Of a DNA stretch of 51,535 bases, positions 1 to 7,372 are shown one piece after another; the stretch's first letter is position 1; the number at the start of each line of letters is the position of its first letter. The stretch lies in assembly GCA_023511405.1 (NCBI GenBank), contig JAIMBO010000008.1, forward strand, positions 1 through 51,535, given 5' to 3'. The notes below the pieces were generated by a model. That model saw only the letters and a program-made list of their open reading frames with translations. It did no database searches and had not been told where the DNA came from. Both the position numbers and the translations under genes were made by a program. The stretch is from Rubrobacteraceae bacterium. GTDB taxonomy: Bacteria > Actinomycetota > Rubrobacteria > Rubrobacterales > Rubrobacteraceae.

Positions 1-1235
1 GGCTCCATCCGCGTGACGGAGACGGCGAAGAGCTCCCTCAAGACCAGAGCGGCCGCCCCTATTGCCCCGGCATCCTCCCCCAGCGTCCCCCTCACAACTC
101 GCACCCTGTTCGCCGCATGCTCCAGGGCATGCTTGCTGACCATCTCCCGGGCTGGCTCGAGCAGCAGTTCCCCGGCTTCCGCCGTAGAGCCTCCGACGAC
201 GACCAGCTCCGGGTCGAAGGCGTTCACCGCGTTTGCTATCCCCACACCCAGATACCGTCCGCTCTCCCGGATCACTTCCTGTGCCAGGGCATCTCCTTCG
301 AGCGCCGCCCTCACCACGTCCTGGGCTTTGATCTCTTCGGGGGGCTTCCCCCCAAGCTCCTCCCTCCCGGAGAGCTTCATGAGCTTTCTCGCCCTCCTGG
401 CTATCGCAGCCCGCCCCACGAACGCCTCGAGACACCCGTACCTGCCACACCCACACCTCGGACCATCGGGGTCTATCATGGTGTGGCCTATCTCCCCGGC
501 TCCTCCGCGCGCCCCCCTCCTCATGTCTCCATCCATGATGATCGCCCCGCCAACACCCCTGTGGCAGATCACGTAGAGCATCTCACCGATCCCCTGCCCC
601 ACCCCGAAAAGATGCTCGCCTATGGCCCGGGCGTTGGCGTCGTTGTCCACCAGCACCGGCAGCCCATACTCCTTCTCGAGTCGCCCCCCCACATCGAGCT
701 CACCCCACCCGGGAAAACTCGGTGGGCTGAAGCGTGCCCCGGAGGAACCCACGACAGGAGCAGGCACCGCAACTCCTATCCCCAGGATGAGCCCCCGTTT
801 TGCCAGCGACCCCTCGTTCATCTCCTCCAGAGCCAGCCGCAGCTGCTCATAAGTAGCCTCAGGCCCCTCCGCCATCCTCGAAGGAACCAGAACCCGATGC
901 TTCACCCGCGCCCTCAGGTCGGTGAGAACGGCGCTGAGCGTCCTGGTGCCCACCTCCACCCCGAGCGCATACCTCGCATCGTCGACCAGCTCCAGAAGCC
1001 TCGGAGGCCTCCCCCCCGTGGAGGGACCTTGTCCACCCTCCCGGATCAAACCCTCCTCGCAAAGCCTGCCGGTGATCTCCATGATCGCAGCAGCACTCAA
1101 GCCCGTCCTTCTCGCCAGCTCAGCCCGCGAGATGGGACCTTCCGTCCTGATCAACTCCAGAACAACCGCCCGGTTGTGCCGCCTCACATCCCCGGACGCT
1201 CTTCCTACCGAATTGTTCGCTGCTCGGATCTCCAC
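1..1235 (-). CDS. ROK-family transcriptional repressor (3' end beyond window)
   Basis: The minus-strand frame is open from a GTG at 1235 to the window edge, so the C-terminus is missing. It begins with a winged-helix segment (about residues 16-70, including RRHNRAVVLELI and ISRAELARRTGLS). A sugar-kinase-like ROK domain follows, with GAGEIGHTMIDPDG and the zinc-site motif CGCGRYGCLEAF (about positions 425-460). This is the NagC/XylR type of repressor-kinase homologue, which binds a DNA operator and a sugar or sugar phosphate. The start is chosen because GGGG lies just upstream and the HTH follows directly. A palindrome sits at 1246-1270, so autoregulation is likely. The ligand cannot be told from sequence. 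A stand-alone ROK glucokinase is less likely because of the N-terminal HTH. Confidence 0.9.
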   Translation of the reverse strand, partial: MEIRAANNSVGRASGDVRRHNRAVVLELIRTEGPISRAELARRTGLSAAAIMEITGRLCEEGLIREGGQGPSTGGRPPRLLELVDDARYALGVEVGTRTLSAVLTDLRARVKHRVLVPSRMAEGPEATYEQLRLALEEMNEGSLAKRGLILGIGVAVPAPVVGSSGARFSPPSFPGWGELDVGGRLEKEYGLPVLVDNDANARAIGEHLFGVGQGIGEMLYVICHRGVGGAIIMDGDMRRGARGGAGEIGHTMIDPDGPRCGCGRYGCLEAFVGRAAIARRARKLMKLSGREELGGKPPEEIKAQDVVRAALEGDALAQEVIRESGRYLGVGIANAVNAFDPELVVVGGSTAEAGELLLEPAREMVSKHALEHAANRVRVVRGTLGEDAGAIGAAALVLRELFAVSVTRME

Positions 1236-1245
1236 CTTTACCCCA

Positions 1246-1270
1246 TTACTTAAAACAGTAAATTAAGTAA
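1246..1270. promoter_or_regulatory. 25-bp palindrome, candidate ROK operator
   Basis: TTACTTAA (1246-1253) and TTAAGTAA (1263-1270) form perfect 8-bp arms around a 9-nt AT-rich spacer, 10 nt upstream of the ROK start codon. Length and arm style resemble the XylR operators of Bacillus (TTAGTTTG...CAAACTAA, 25 bp, established knowledge). Binding by the adjacent ROK protein is inferred. Confidence 0.6.
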
Positions 1271-1374
1271 CCGACCAATGTGTACCAGATCTTGCCGGAT
1301 GATGCAATATTTGCACGGTGTGTTCGCCGACTTTTTTAAGCGAAAGTATTTAGTTTCGCGTAAAACTCATCGAT

Positions 1375-1391
1375 TGACAGTCAGTCAGTAA
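1375..1391. promoter_or_regulatory. Degenerate TetR-type operator upstream of SCP2 gene
   Basis: TGACAGTCAGTCAGTAA matches 11 of the 14 arm positions of the TGACTGA-N3-TCAGTCA palindrome found intact elsewhere in the window. It lies 46 bp before the SCP2 start. It is weaker than the other three sites and might be chance, but its place in front of a lipid gene fits. Confidence 0.4.
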
Positions 1392-1437
1392 GCGGGGTAT
1401 CATTGGTTCGGAGTTCGTTGGATACGAAGGAGGGGAG

Positions 1438-1764
1438 ATGGCCGGTTACTCGTCGGCGCGGGAGTACTTCGAGCGGATGCGGGACGAGATCACCGAGGAG
1501 CAGGCCAGGCAGCTCGCTGGCGTCTACGAGTTCGACATCAGGGACGCGGGCAGGTTCCGTGTGCGGTTCAACGAGGACGGGACGCTCGACGTTCTGGACG
1601 AGAACGACGAGACGAAGCCCGAGTGCACCCTGATGGCGAACGAGAAGGACTGGCTCTCGATAGTCTCCGGTGAGACGAAGCCGATGAGTGCCTTCATGCG
1701 GGGCAAGCTCAAGGTGAAGGGGAGCACCGGGAAGGCGATGAAGCTGCAGAAGGTGCTCCTTTAG
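1438..1764 (+). CDS. SCP2 sterol/lipid-carrier domain protein
   Basis: This 108-residue protein is a single SCP2-like lipid-binding domain. It shows the family pattern of a beta-strand core (GRFRVRFNEDGTLDVL), the aspartate-rich middle, and the C-terminal GETKPMSAFMRGKLKVKGS segment. SCP2 domains bind fatty acyl chains, acyl-CoAs or sterols and present them to enzymes. No signal peptide is present, so it should be cytosolic. AAGGAGGGGAG lies directly before the ATG. It faces the acyl-CoA synthetase gene and is followed by a strong shared hairpin. A weak TetR-type site precedes it, which ties it to the lipid regulon to the right. The ligand is unknown. Confidence 0.9.
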   Translation: MAGYSSAREYFERMRDEITEEQARQLAGVYEFDIRDAGRFRVRFNEDGTLDVLDENDETKPECTLMANEKDWLSIVSGETKPMSAFMRGKLKVKGSTGKAMKLQKVLL

Positions 1765-1783
1765 GCGCGTCGTCTTCTGCGCG

Positions 1784-1817
1784 GGCCGCCCCGCTTTTCC
1801 TGCGGGGCGGCCTCTTT
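1784..1817. terminator. Bidirectional intrinsic terminator
   Basis: A perfect 11-bp stem, GGCCGCCCCGC (1784-1794) with GCGGGGCGGCC (1802-1812), has a 7-nt loop and is followed by TCTTT. It lies between the convergent SCP2 and acyl-CoA synthetase genes. Confidence 0.85.
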
Positions 1818-1818
1818 G

Positions 1819-3624
1819 TCAGGCGTAGATCTTCTGGACGAGGTCCTGGTTCTTCGAGAGGATCGCCTTACGCTTGAGCTTGAGGCTCGGGGTGAGCTCT
1901 CCGCTCTCTTCGGTCCACTCGTGCGGCACGAGCTCGAATTTCTTCGGGTGCTCGTGCTCCTGGAAGTCGCGGCAGGCTTCTTCGATCTCGGAGGAGATCA
2001 GGTCCCTCGCGCGCCGGTCGGAGCAGAGCTTCTCATCCGGGAGGTCTTCACCGAGCGTCCTGCGTAGGGCGTCGAAGTCCGGGACGAGGAGGGCGGAGAC
2101 GAACTTTTTCCCCTCGCCGACGAGCATCGCCTGGGAGATGTGGGCGGTGTTGGCGAGGGCGGTTTCTATCGGCTGGGGGGCGACGTTCTTGCCGGTGTCG
2201 AGGACCATGATGTCCTTGGCGCGGTCGGTTATCTTCAGCCTCCCGCCCTCGTCGAACTCTCCGACGTCTCCGGTGTGGAACCAGCCGTCCTCGAAGGCGG
2301 CCTCGTTCTCGTCCGGGAGGTTGTGGTAACCGCGGGTGACGCTGGGGCCCCGCACCAGGATCTCACCATCCTCCGCCAGACGCACCTCGACGTTGGGCAG
2401 CGGCGGTCCGACGGTGCCGAACTTCAGATCCTCGAAGCGGTTCACGGCGATGACCGGGGAGGTCTCGGTGAGGCCGTAGCCCTCGGCGACCGGGATGCCG
2501 GCTCCGTAGAAGAACTCACCGAGCCAGGGCTCCAGGCGTGCGCCGCCGCTGACGCAGAACTTTATCCTCCCGCCGAGTCCCTGGCGCACCTTGCTGTAGA
2601 CGAGCAGATCGTAGAGGCGGAACATCGCCTGCTCTCTTGGTCCCATCTGGCGTTCTCCGGCGTCGGCGAGATACCTTTTCCGGGCGGTGCGTACGGCGCT
2701 CTCGAAGATCCTGGCCCGCACCGGGTTCGCGGTGCCCTGGGCGCGTATGACGCCGAAGATGCGCTCGAAGACCCGGGGGACGGCGAGCAGGACGGTGGGT
2801 CTGACCTCCTGCAGGTTCTGCTGCACCCTGTCCACCGACTCGGCGATGTAGTTGGTCCCGCCGCCGACGAGGTTCAGAAACTGACTGCAGGTCCTCTCGA
2901 GCACGTGCGAGAGGGGGAGGATCGAGAGCCCCACGTCGTCGTCCGAGATCGGGACGACCTCTATTATCGCTTCGAGGTTGGAGAGGATGTTGCCGTGGGT
3001 CAGGATCGCCCCCTTCTGCCTGCCGGATGTCCCGGAGGTGTAGATGATGGTCGCTACCTGATCCCGCCCGAGACCGCGCCAGGCCTCCTCCCACCCGGCA
3101 TACTTCTCCCGCTTCCCACGCTCCTCGACCTCGGAGAATCGCAGCGTACCCTTCCCGGCCGCACCCTCGTCCAGGACTATCGTGTGAGCCACCCCGACCC
3201 CGGAACCCCACACCGCCTCGAGCTGCTTCTCGCCTTCCACGATGACGGTGCGTGCCCCACAGTCTCGCAGTATGTGTTCCACCTGCCTGGGGCCCAGCGT
3301 GGGGAAGATCGGCACCGTTGCGGCCCCGAGGCTCATGATCGCGAGGTCCGCTACCGTCCAGCCCACCCGGTTGGTCGACATGATCGCAACCCGTTCCCCC
3401 TCCCGAACCCCGAGCCCCCGCAGACCCGCCGCGAAATCCTCCACCCTCCGGTAGAGCTCCCGGAACGAGTACTCCCTCCACCGGCCACCATCCTTCTCGG
3501 CGAGAGCCGTCTTGTCCTCCTTGTCCTCGACCGTGAGCCAGAACGCCTCCAGGAGGTTGTGAGACTCCTTTACCCTCTGCACCACATCTCTCGCCCGCTC
3601 CTCGTCACGCCGGATGCTCAACAA
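1819..3624 (-). CDS. Long-chain acyl-CoA synthetase (AMP-forming)
   Basis: This 601-residue adenylate-forming enzyme should activate a fatty or other carboxylic acid to its CoA thioester through an acyl-AMP. The P-loop YTSGTSGRQKG is at about residues 195-205. GYGLTETSP and the GWFHTGDVGEFDEGG hinge region follow, and the C-terminus has the lysine-bearing small domain. Length is normal for the FACL/AMP-binding type of long-chain enzymes. The start is TTG at 3624; a stop lies just upstream in frame and GGGGGTGATG is in place as ribosome site. It is transcribed away from the hydrolase operon, from an intergenic region carrying three candidate palindromes. It probably supplies acyl-CoA to the beta-oxidation genes at 8.9-13.5 kb. 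Chain length is not predictable. Confidence 0.92.
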   Translation of the reverse strand: MLSIRRDEERARDVVQRVKESHNLLEAFWLTVEDKEDKTALAEKDGGRWREYSFRELYRRVEDFAAGLRGLGVREGERVAIMSTNRVGWTVADLAIMSLGAATVPIFPTLGPRQVEHILRDCGARTVIVEGEKQLEAVWGSGVGVAHTIVLDEGAAGKGTLRFSEVEERGKREKYAGWEEAWRGLGRDQVATIIYTSGTSGRQKGAILTHGNILSNLEAIIEVVPISDDDVGLSILPLSHVLERTCSQFLNLVGGGTNYIAESVDRVQQNLQEVRPTVLLAVPRVFERIFGVIRAQGTANPVRARIFESAVRTARKRYLADAGERQMGPREQAMFRLYDLLVYSKVRQGLGGRIKFCVSGGARLEPWLGEFFYGAGIPVAEGYGLTETSPVIAVNRFEDLKFGTVGPPLPNVEVRLAEDGEILVRGPSVTRGYHNLPDENEAAFEDGWFHTGDVGEFDEGGRLKITDRAKDIMVLDTGKNVAPQPIETALANTAHISQAMLVGEGKKFVSALLVPDFDALRRTLGEDLPDEKLCSDRRARDLISSEIEEACRDFQEHEHPKKFELVPHEWTEESGELTPSLKLKRKAILSKNQDLVQKIYA

Positions 3625-3686
3625 GGCTCATCACCCCCGCTCTCTTCCCCCAGCTTTCGTGTTGCGATTTCAACCTCTCAATATAG

Positions 3687-3702
3687 CATCAGATGATAAT
3701 CA
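3687..3702 (+). promoter_or_regulatory. Candidate second operator motif (CATCAGATGATAATCA)
   Basis: CATCAGATGATAATCA lies 63 bp upstream of the acyl-CoA synthetase start. It shares 14 of 16 bases with 18085-18100, and its CATCAGATG half with 19042-19057 on the other strand. The core CATCnGATG is palindromic. The regulator is unknown; the second TetR gene (16382) is a candidate. Confidence 0.4.
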
Positions 3703-3720
3703 AGCAAGCCATCTGCTTGA
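3700..3720. promoter_or_regulatory. Inverted repeat in divergent promoter region
   Basis: TCAAGCA (3700-3706) and TGCTTGA (3714-3720) are perfect 7-bp arms with a 7-nt spacer. They lie between the divergent acyl-CoA synthetase and hydrolase genes. This could be an operator or a small transcript hairpin. Confidence 0.4.
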
Positions 3721-3748
3721 CACCAACCAACCATATCCATACACTTTA

Positions 3749-3765
3749 TGACTGATCATCAGTCA
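3749..3765. promoter_or_regulatory. TetR-type operator, perfect 17-bp palindrome
   Basis: TGACTGATCATCAGTCA is perfect, with 8-bp arms around one central base. It lies 31 bp before the hydrolase start codon, in the divergent region with the acyl-CoA synthetase. The same arms recur at 7338 and 15609. The form recalls Bacillus FadR sites (TGAATGA...TCATTCA, established knowledge). Confidence 0.7.
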
Positions 3766-3795
3766 ATTGTAAGCTCTATGCGGGAAGGGAGACTG

Positions 3796-4758
3796 ATGTC
3801 TGGGTTGGGAGGCGGGGTGATGTCGAGATCGCCGGTGATCGTCGCGGGTTTGGGCGTGGCGGCTTCGCTCTATGCCGGGCGGCGGTGGCTCGGGCTGGTG
3901 GACATACCGGCCGGGGAGCTGGAGGGCAGGTATGGGGGGGAGAGGTCCCGCTTCGCGCTGGTTCGGGGGGCGAGGGTTCACTACCGGGACGAGGGGAGGA
4001 GGGACGGGCCGGCGCTTCTGATGTTGCACGGAGTATTCTCGTCGCTGCATACCTGGGAGGGGTGGGTGGAGCGGTTGCGGGACAGGTACCGGCTGGTGCG
4101 GCTCGACCTGCCGGGGTTCGGGCTGACGGGGCCGGTGGACGACCTGGTGGGGATGGTGAGGGATCTGGCGGGTGTGCTGGACGAGTTCGCCGACGAGGTC
4201 GGGATCGGGAGTTTCAGCCTGGCGGGGAACTCGCTCGGGGGGTACTTCGCCTGGAGGTACGCTCTCGCGCGTCCGGAGAGGGTGGAGCGGATGATCCTCG
4301 TGGACTCCGCCGGGTATCCTTTCGGGTTGCCGCCGGTGCTCAGGCTGGCGTCGACGCCGGGGGTGGGGAATGTTTTCAGGTTCTTCACGCCGCGGGTGAT
4401 GGTGGCGATGAGCCTGCGCGAGGTCTATGGGGATGCCGGCAGGATCCGGCCCGGCACCCTCAGGCGTTATCACGAGCTGATGCTCCGTCCCGGCAACCGC
4501 CGCACGCTGCTTCTGGCCGGGCGCGAGATGGAGCGGCAGTTCAGGCGGTACAGCGGGGAGATCCGACACGTCTCGACCCCCACGCTCGTGATGTGGGGGG
4601 AGGAGGACCGCTGGATCCCTCCCGACCACGCCCGCAGGTTCGCGCGCGACCTGCAGGACGCCCGGCTCATCACCTATCCTGGCGTCGGACACGTGCCGAT
4701 GGAGGAGATCCCCGAGCAGAGCGCCGCCGACGCCGACGCGTTCCTCTCGGGGGTGTAG
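3796..4758 (+). CDS. Alpha/beta-fold hydrolase (esterase/lipase-like)
   Basis: The protein has 320 residues with an alpha/beta-hydrolase core. It shows the oxyanion motif LMLHGVFSS, the nucleophile elbow AGNSLGG (Ser146), the acid in GEEDRW (Asp271) and the base in GVGHVPMEE (His299). A hydrophobic stretch near residues 12-28 suggests a membrane anchor. The frame is open from 3748, but that ATG lies inside the operator. The ATG at 3796 follows GGGAAGGGAGA and is the better start. It is the first gene of a plus-strand series with SDR and aldehyde dehydrogenase. It may cleave an ester such as a Baeyer-Villiger product. LipR of the mycobacterial mymA operon sits in a comparable set of genes. The substrate is unknown. 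Confidence 0.88.
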   Translation: MSGLGGGVMSRSPVIVAGLGVAASLYAGRRWLGLVDIPAGELEGRYGGERSRFALVRGARVHYRDEGRRDGPALLMLHGVFSSLHTWEGWVERLRDRYRLVRLDLPGFGLTGPVDDLVGMVRDLAGVLDEFADEVGIGSFSLAGNSLGGYFAWRYALARPERVERMILVDSAGYPFGLPPVLRLASTPGVGNVFRFFTPRVMVAMSLREVYGDAGRIRPGTLRRYHELMLRPGNRRTLLLAGREMERQFRRYSGEIRHVSTPTLVMWGEEDRWIPPDHARRFARDLQDARLITYPGVGHVPMEEIPEQSAADADAFLSGV

Positions 4759-4805
4759 TTTCGGGGTGAGGTTTTGGTCTTCGATCTCTGGGAGAGGAGG
4801 AGGGT

Positions 4806-5660
4806 TTGACCAGGATATCCGGGAAGACGGCGCTCGTCACGGGTGGAGCCAGCGGGATGGGCCGGCTCATGGCCATGAAGCTCGCCCGACGCGGAGCGCG
4901 GGTCGTCATCTACGACCTCGACGAGGCTGCCATAGAGGAGGCCGTACGGGAGGCCGGGGCGTACAACGGGGGCCGGGCCTACGGTTACGTCTGCGACGTC
5001 TCGGATCGGGAGATGGTCTACGAGGTCGCTGACAGGGTGCGCCGGGAGGTCGGGGACGTCGAGATCCTGATAAACAACGCCGGCGTCGTCACCGGCAAGA
5101 CGCTCATGGAGGCGCCGGACGAGCAGATAGAGCGGGTCTTCAAGGTCAACGCGCTCGCGCTCTACTGGGTGACCAAATCTTTCCTCGGACCCATGATGGA
5201 GAAGAACGAGGGGCACATCGTCACGATCGCCTCCGCCGCCGGGATAATCGGGGTGAGCAAGCAGACCGACTACTCGGCGAGCAAGCATGCGGCGGTCGGT
5301 TTCACGGAGTCGCTCAGGGTGGAGCTGAAGCGCTACGGGTACCGGGGGATAAGGACGACGATCGTCAGCCCCTACTACGTGGACACCGGGATGTTCCGCG
5401 GGGTGAAGACCCGCTTCCCGAGGGTGCTCCCCATCCTCGATCCCGATCGGGTCGCGGAGAAGGTGATGCGCATGATCGAGAGGAACCGCCAGGAGATAAA
5501 GATGCCGTTCATCGTGACCACGGTCCCGGCGCTGCACGTGCTGCCGGCGAACCTGCTCGATCGGATAATGGACTTCTTCGGCGTAAACCACTCGATGGAC
5601 GAGTTCGTCGGGCGCGAGGGGGAGCCGGAGAGACCCGTCCCCGTGAAGGAGCGGGCATGA
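4806..5660 (+). CDS. Short-chain dehydrogenase/reductase
   Basis: This classical SDR has 284 residues. The nucleotide site TGGASGMG is at residues 12-19, NNAG at 90-93, and the catalytic Ser143, Tyr156 and Lys160 lie in the YSASK context. Asp37 after the second strand (IYDLDE) favours NAD(H). The C-terminal part is longer than in minimal SDRs, as in retinol- and 17-beta-hydroxysteroid-dehydrogenase-like members. The start is TTG at 4806 with GGAGAGGAGGAGGG before it. The last four bases overlap the ATG of the aldehyde dehydrogenase, so the two are probably translationally coupled. Alcohol to aldehyde/ketone oxidation is the likely role; the exact alcohol is unknown. Confidence 0.9.
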   Translation: MTRISGKTALVTGGASGMGRLMAMKLARRGARVVIYDLDEAAIEEAVREAGAYNGGRAYGYVCDVSDREMVYEVADRVRREVGDVEILINNAGVVTGKTLMEAPDEQIERVFKVNALALYWVTKSFLGPMMEKNEGHIVTIASAAGIIGVSKQTDYSASKHAAVGFTESLRVELKRYGYRGIRTTIVSPYYVDTGMFRGVKTRFPRVLPILDPDRVAEKVMRMIERNRQEIKMPFIVTTVPALHVLPANLLDRIMDFFGVNHSMDEFVGREGEPERPVPVKERA

Positions 5661-7285
5661 GAACCGGAGAACGCCTCATCGCCTCCGACGGCGACCTCCA
5701 GCGCGCCTCCGGGACCCACTCGCTCATGGCCTCCACCGGGAGGCTCGACCCCGACGGCTTCCTTGACCTCGCGCGGGAGGCGACCGCGAGCGGGGAACCG
5801 CTCGACGTGGAGTGCCCGTTCACCGGGGAGGTGTTCGCCCGCGTGCCCCGATCGACCCCGGAGGACGTCAGGGAGGCCTTCCGGCGGGCGCGACGGGCGC
5901 AGCCGGGTTGGGCGGCGCTCTCCTTCCGGGAGCGCGGGGAGGTGTTCCTGCGCTTCCACGACAGGCTGCTCGAGCGACGCGAGGAGCTCCTCGACCTGGT
6001 GCAGCTCGAGGCCGGGAAGGCCCGCCTGCACGTCTTCGAGGAGCTTCTGGATGCGGCGATCGTCGCCCGCTACTACGCCCACACCGCCGGACGCCACCTG
6101 AAGAGCCGCCGCCGGCAGGGGGCGATCCCCCTCCTCACGTCCACGGTGCAACACCGCCATCCGGTCGGTGCGGTCGGCTTCATCGTGCCGTGGAACTACC
6201 CGCTCACCCTGGCGATCACCGACGCGATCCCGGCGATGATGGCCGGAAACGCCGCCGTTATAAAACCCGACCACAAGACGCCCCTCACCGCGCTCTGGCT
6301 CGCCCGGCTCCTGCGCGGGTGCGGCCTGCCTCGTGACCTCGTCCAGATCGTCCCCGGCGAGGGCGGGACGGTCGGTGAGAGGCTCGTGGAGGAGGCGGAC
6401 TTCGTCATGTTCACCGGCAGCACCGAGACCGGCCGCCGGGTCGCCGCGAAGGCCGCCGGGCGGCTGGTCGGCTCCTCGATGGAGCTCGGCGGCAAGAACC
6501 CCATGATCGTCTTCGAGGACGCCGACCTGGACCGCACGGTGGAGGGCGCGATCCGGGCCTGCTTCGCGAGCGCCGGACAGCTGTGCATCTCTGCCGAGCG
6601 GCTCTACGTGCACGCCGCGGTCTACGATCGGTTCCTCCCCCGGTTCGTGGACCGCACGCGGAACCTGCGCCTGGGCCCAGGCCTCGACTACTCCTCCGAG
6701 ATGGGCTCCCTCGTCTCCGCCGCCCAGCTCGAGCGGGTCCGCTCCCACGTCGAGGAGGCCGTGGAGGGCGGCGCGCGCGTCCTCGCCGGGGGACGCCCCC
6801 GGCCGGACCTCGGACCGTACTTCTACGAGCCGACGATCCTCACCGGCGTCAGAGAGGGGATGGCTCCCTTCTCCGAAGAGACCTTCGGCCCGGTGGTCTC
6901 CGTCTACCGTTTCCATACGCCGGAGGAGGCGGTCTCGCTCGCCAACGCCACCCGCTACGGCCTGAACGCGAGCCTCTGGACCCGCAGCACCCGCTGGGCC
7001 GAGCAGGAGATCGCCCCACGCATCCAGGCCGGTACCGTGAACATAAACGAGGCCTACGCCGCCTCCTGGGCCTCGACCGACTCCCCGATGGGCGGCTTCA
7101 AAGACTCCGGCCTCGGTCGCCGTCACGGCGAGGAGGGAATAACCAAGTACACCGAATCCCAGACCGTCACCACCCAGCGCCTCATCCCCCTCGTCGCCCC
7201 CTTCGCCGGGATCGAAGGCAGAGCCTACGAGCACCTGATGGTCTTTTCCATACGCCTCCTGCGCCACCTCCCGGGGATCAAATAG
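5657..7285 (+). CDS. NAD(P)-dependent aldehyde dehydrogenase
   Basis: The enzyme has 542 residues and should oxidise an aldehyde to the acid. Conserved Asn180 (IVPWNYP), the general base Glu276 (MELGGK) and the catalytic Cys310 (SAGQLC) are all present, as are the FTGSTETGR cofactor segment and ETFGPVVSVY. An N-terminal extension of about 30 residues precedes the usual fold. The overall pattern is closest to succinate-semialdehyde-dehydrogenase-like ALDHs, but substrate choice cannot be read from this. It overlaps the SDR by 4 bp, giving an alcohol-aldehyde-acid series whose product could be activated by the acyl-CoA synthetase. Confidence 0.93.
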   Translation: MRTGERLIASDGDLQRASGTHSLMASTGRLDPDGFLDLAREATASGEPLDVECPFTGEVFARVPRSTPEDVREAFRRARRAQPGWAALSFRERGEVFLRFHDRLLERREELLDLVQLEAGKARLHVFEELLDAAIVARYYAHTAGRHLKSRRRQGAIPLLTSTVQHRHPVGAVGFIVPWNYPLTLAITDAIPAMMAGNAAVIKPDHKTPLTALWLARLLRGCGLPRDLVQIVPGEGGTVGERLVEEADFVMFTGSTETGRRVAAKAAGRLVGSSMELGGKNPMIVFEDADLDRTVEGAIRACFASAGQLCISAERLYVHAAVYDRFLPRFVDRTRNLRLGPGLDYSSEMGSLVSAAQLERVRSHVEEAVEGGARVLAGGRPRPDLGPYFYEPTILTGVREGMAPFSEETFGPVVSVYRFHTPEEAVSLANATRYGLNASLWTRSTRWAEQEIAPRIQAGTVNINEAYAASWASTDSPMGGFKDSGLGRRHGEEGITKYTESQTVTTQRLIPLVAPFAGIEGRAYEHLMVFSIRLLRHLPGIK

Positions 7286-7337
7286 GGGCAGGCGGCTTGA
7301 CTTGTCCGCCTCAGCCCGTAAAATCCTCCTCGAGTGA

Positions 7338-7354
7338 TGACTGAGTGTCAGTCA
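7338..7354. promoter_or_regulatory. TetR-type operator upstream of monooxygenase
   Basis: TGACTGAGTGTCAGTCA has perfect 7-bp arms with a 3-nt centre and lies 18 bp before the monooxygenase start. It separates the SDR/ALDH unit from the monooxygenase-to-SDR unit, so the second unit probably has its own controlled promoter. Confidence 0.7.
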
Positions 7355-7372
7355 GAAGGGGTGGGATCGTAA

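Noticed and set aside
117-1253. Long plus-strand frames opposite the ROK gene
   Set aside because: They are Pro/Ser/Arg-rich shadows of a minus-strand frame with clear ROK and HTH motifs.
2140-3696. 518-codon plus-strand frame across the acyl-CoA synthetase
   Set aside because: The minus strand carries all acyl-CoA synthetase motifs; the plus frame has none and no ribosome site.
5375-7267. 630-codon minus-strand frame across SDR/ALDH
   Set aside because: Composition is a GC-rich shadow (Gly/Glu/Val/Leu-rich); the ALDH active-site motifs lie on the plus strand.
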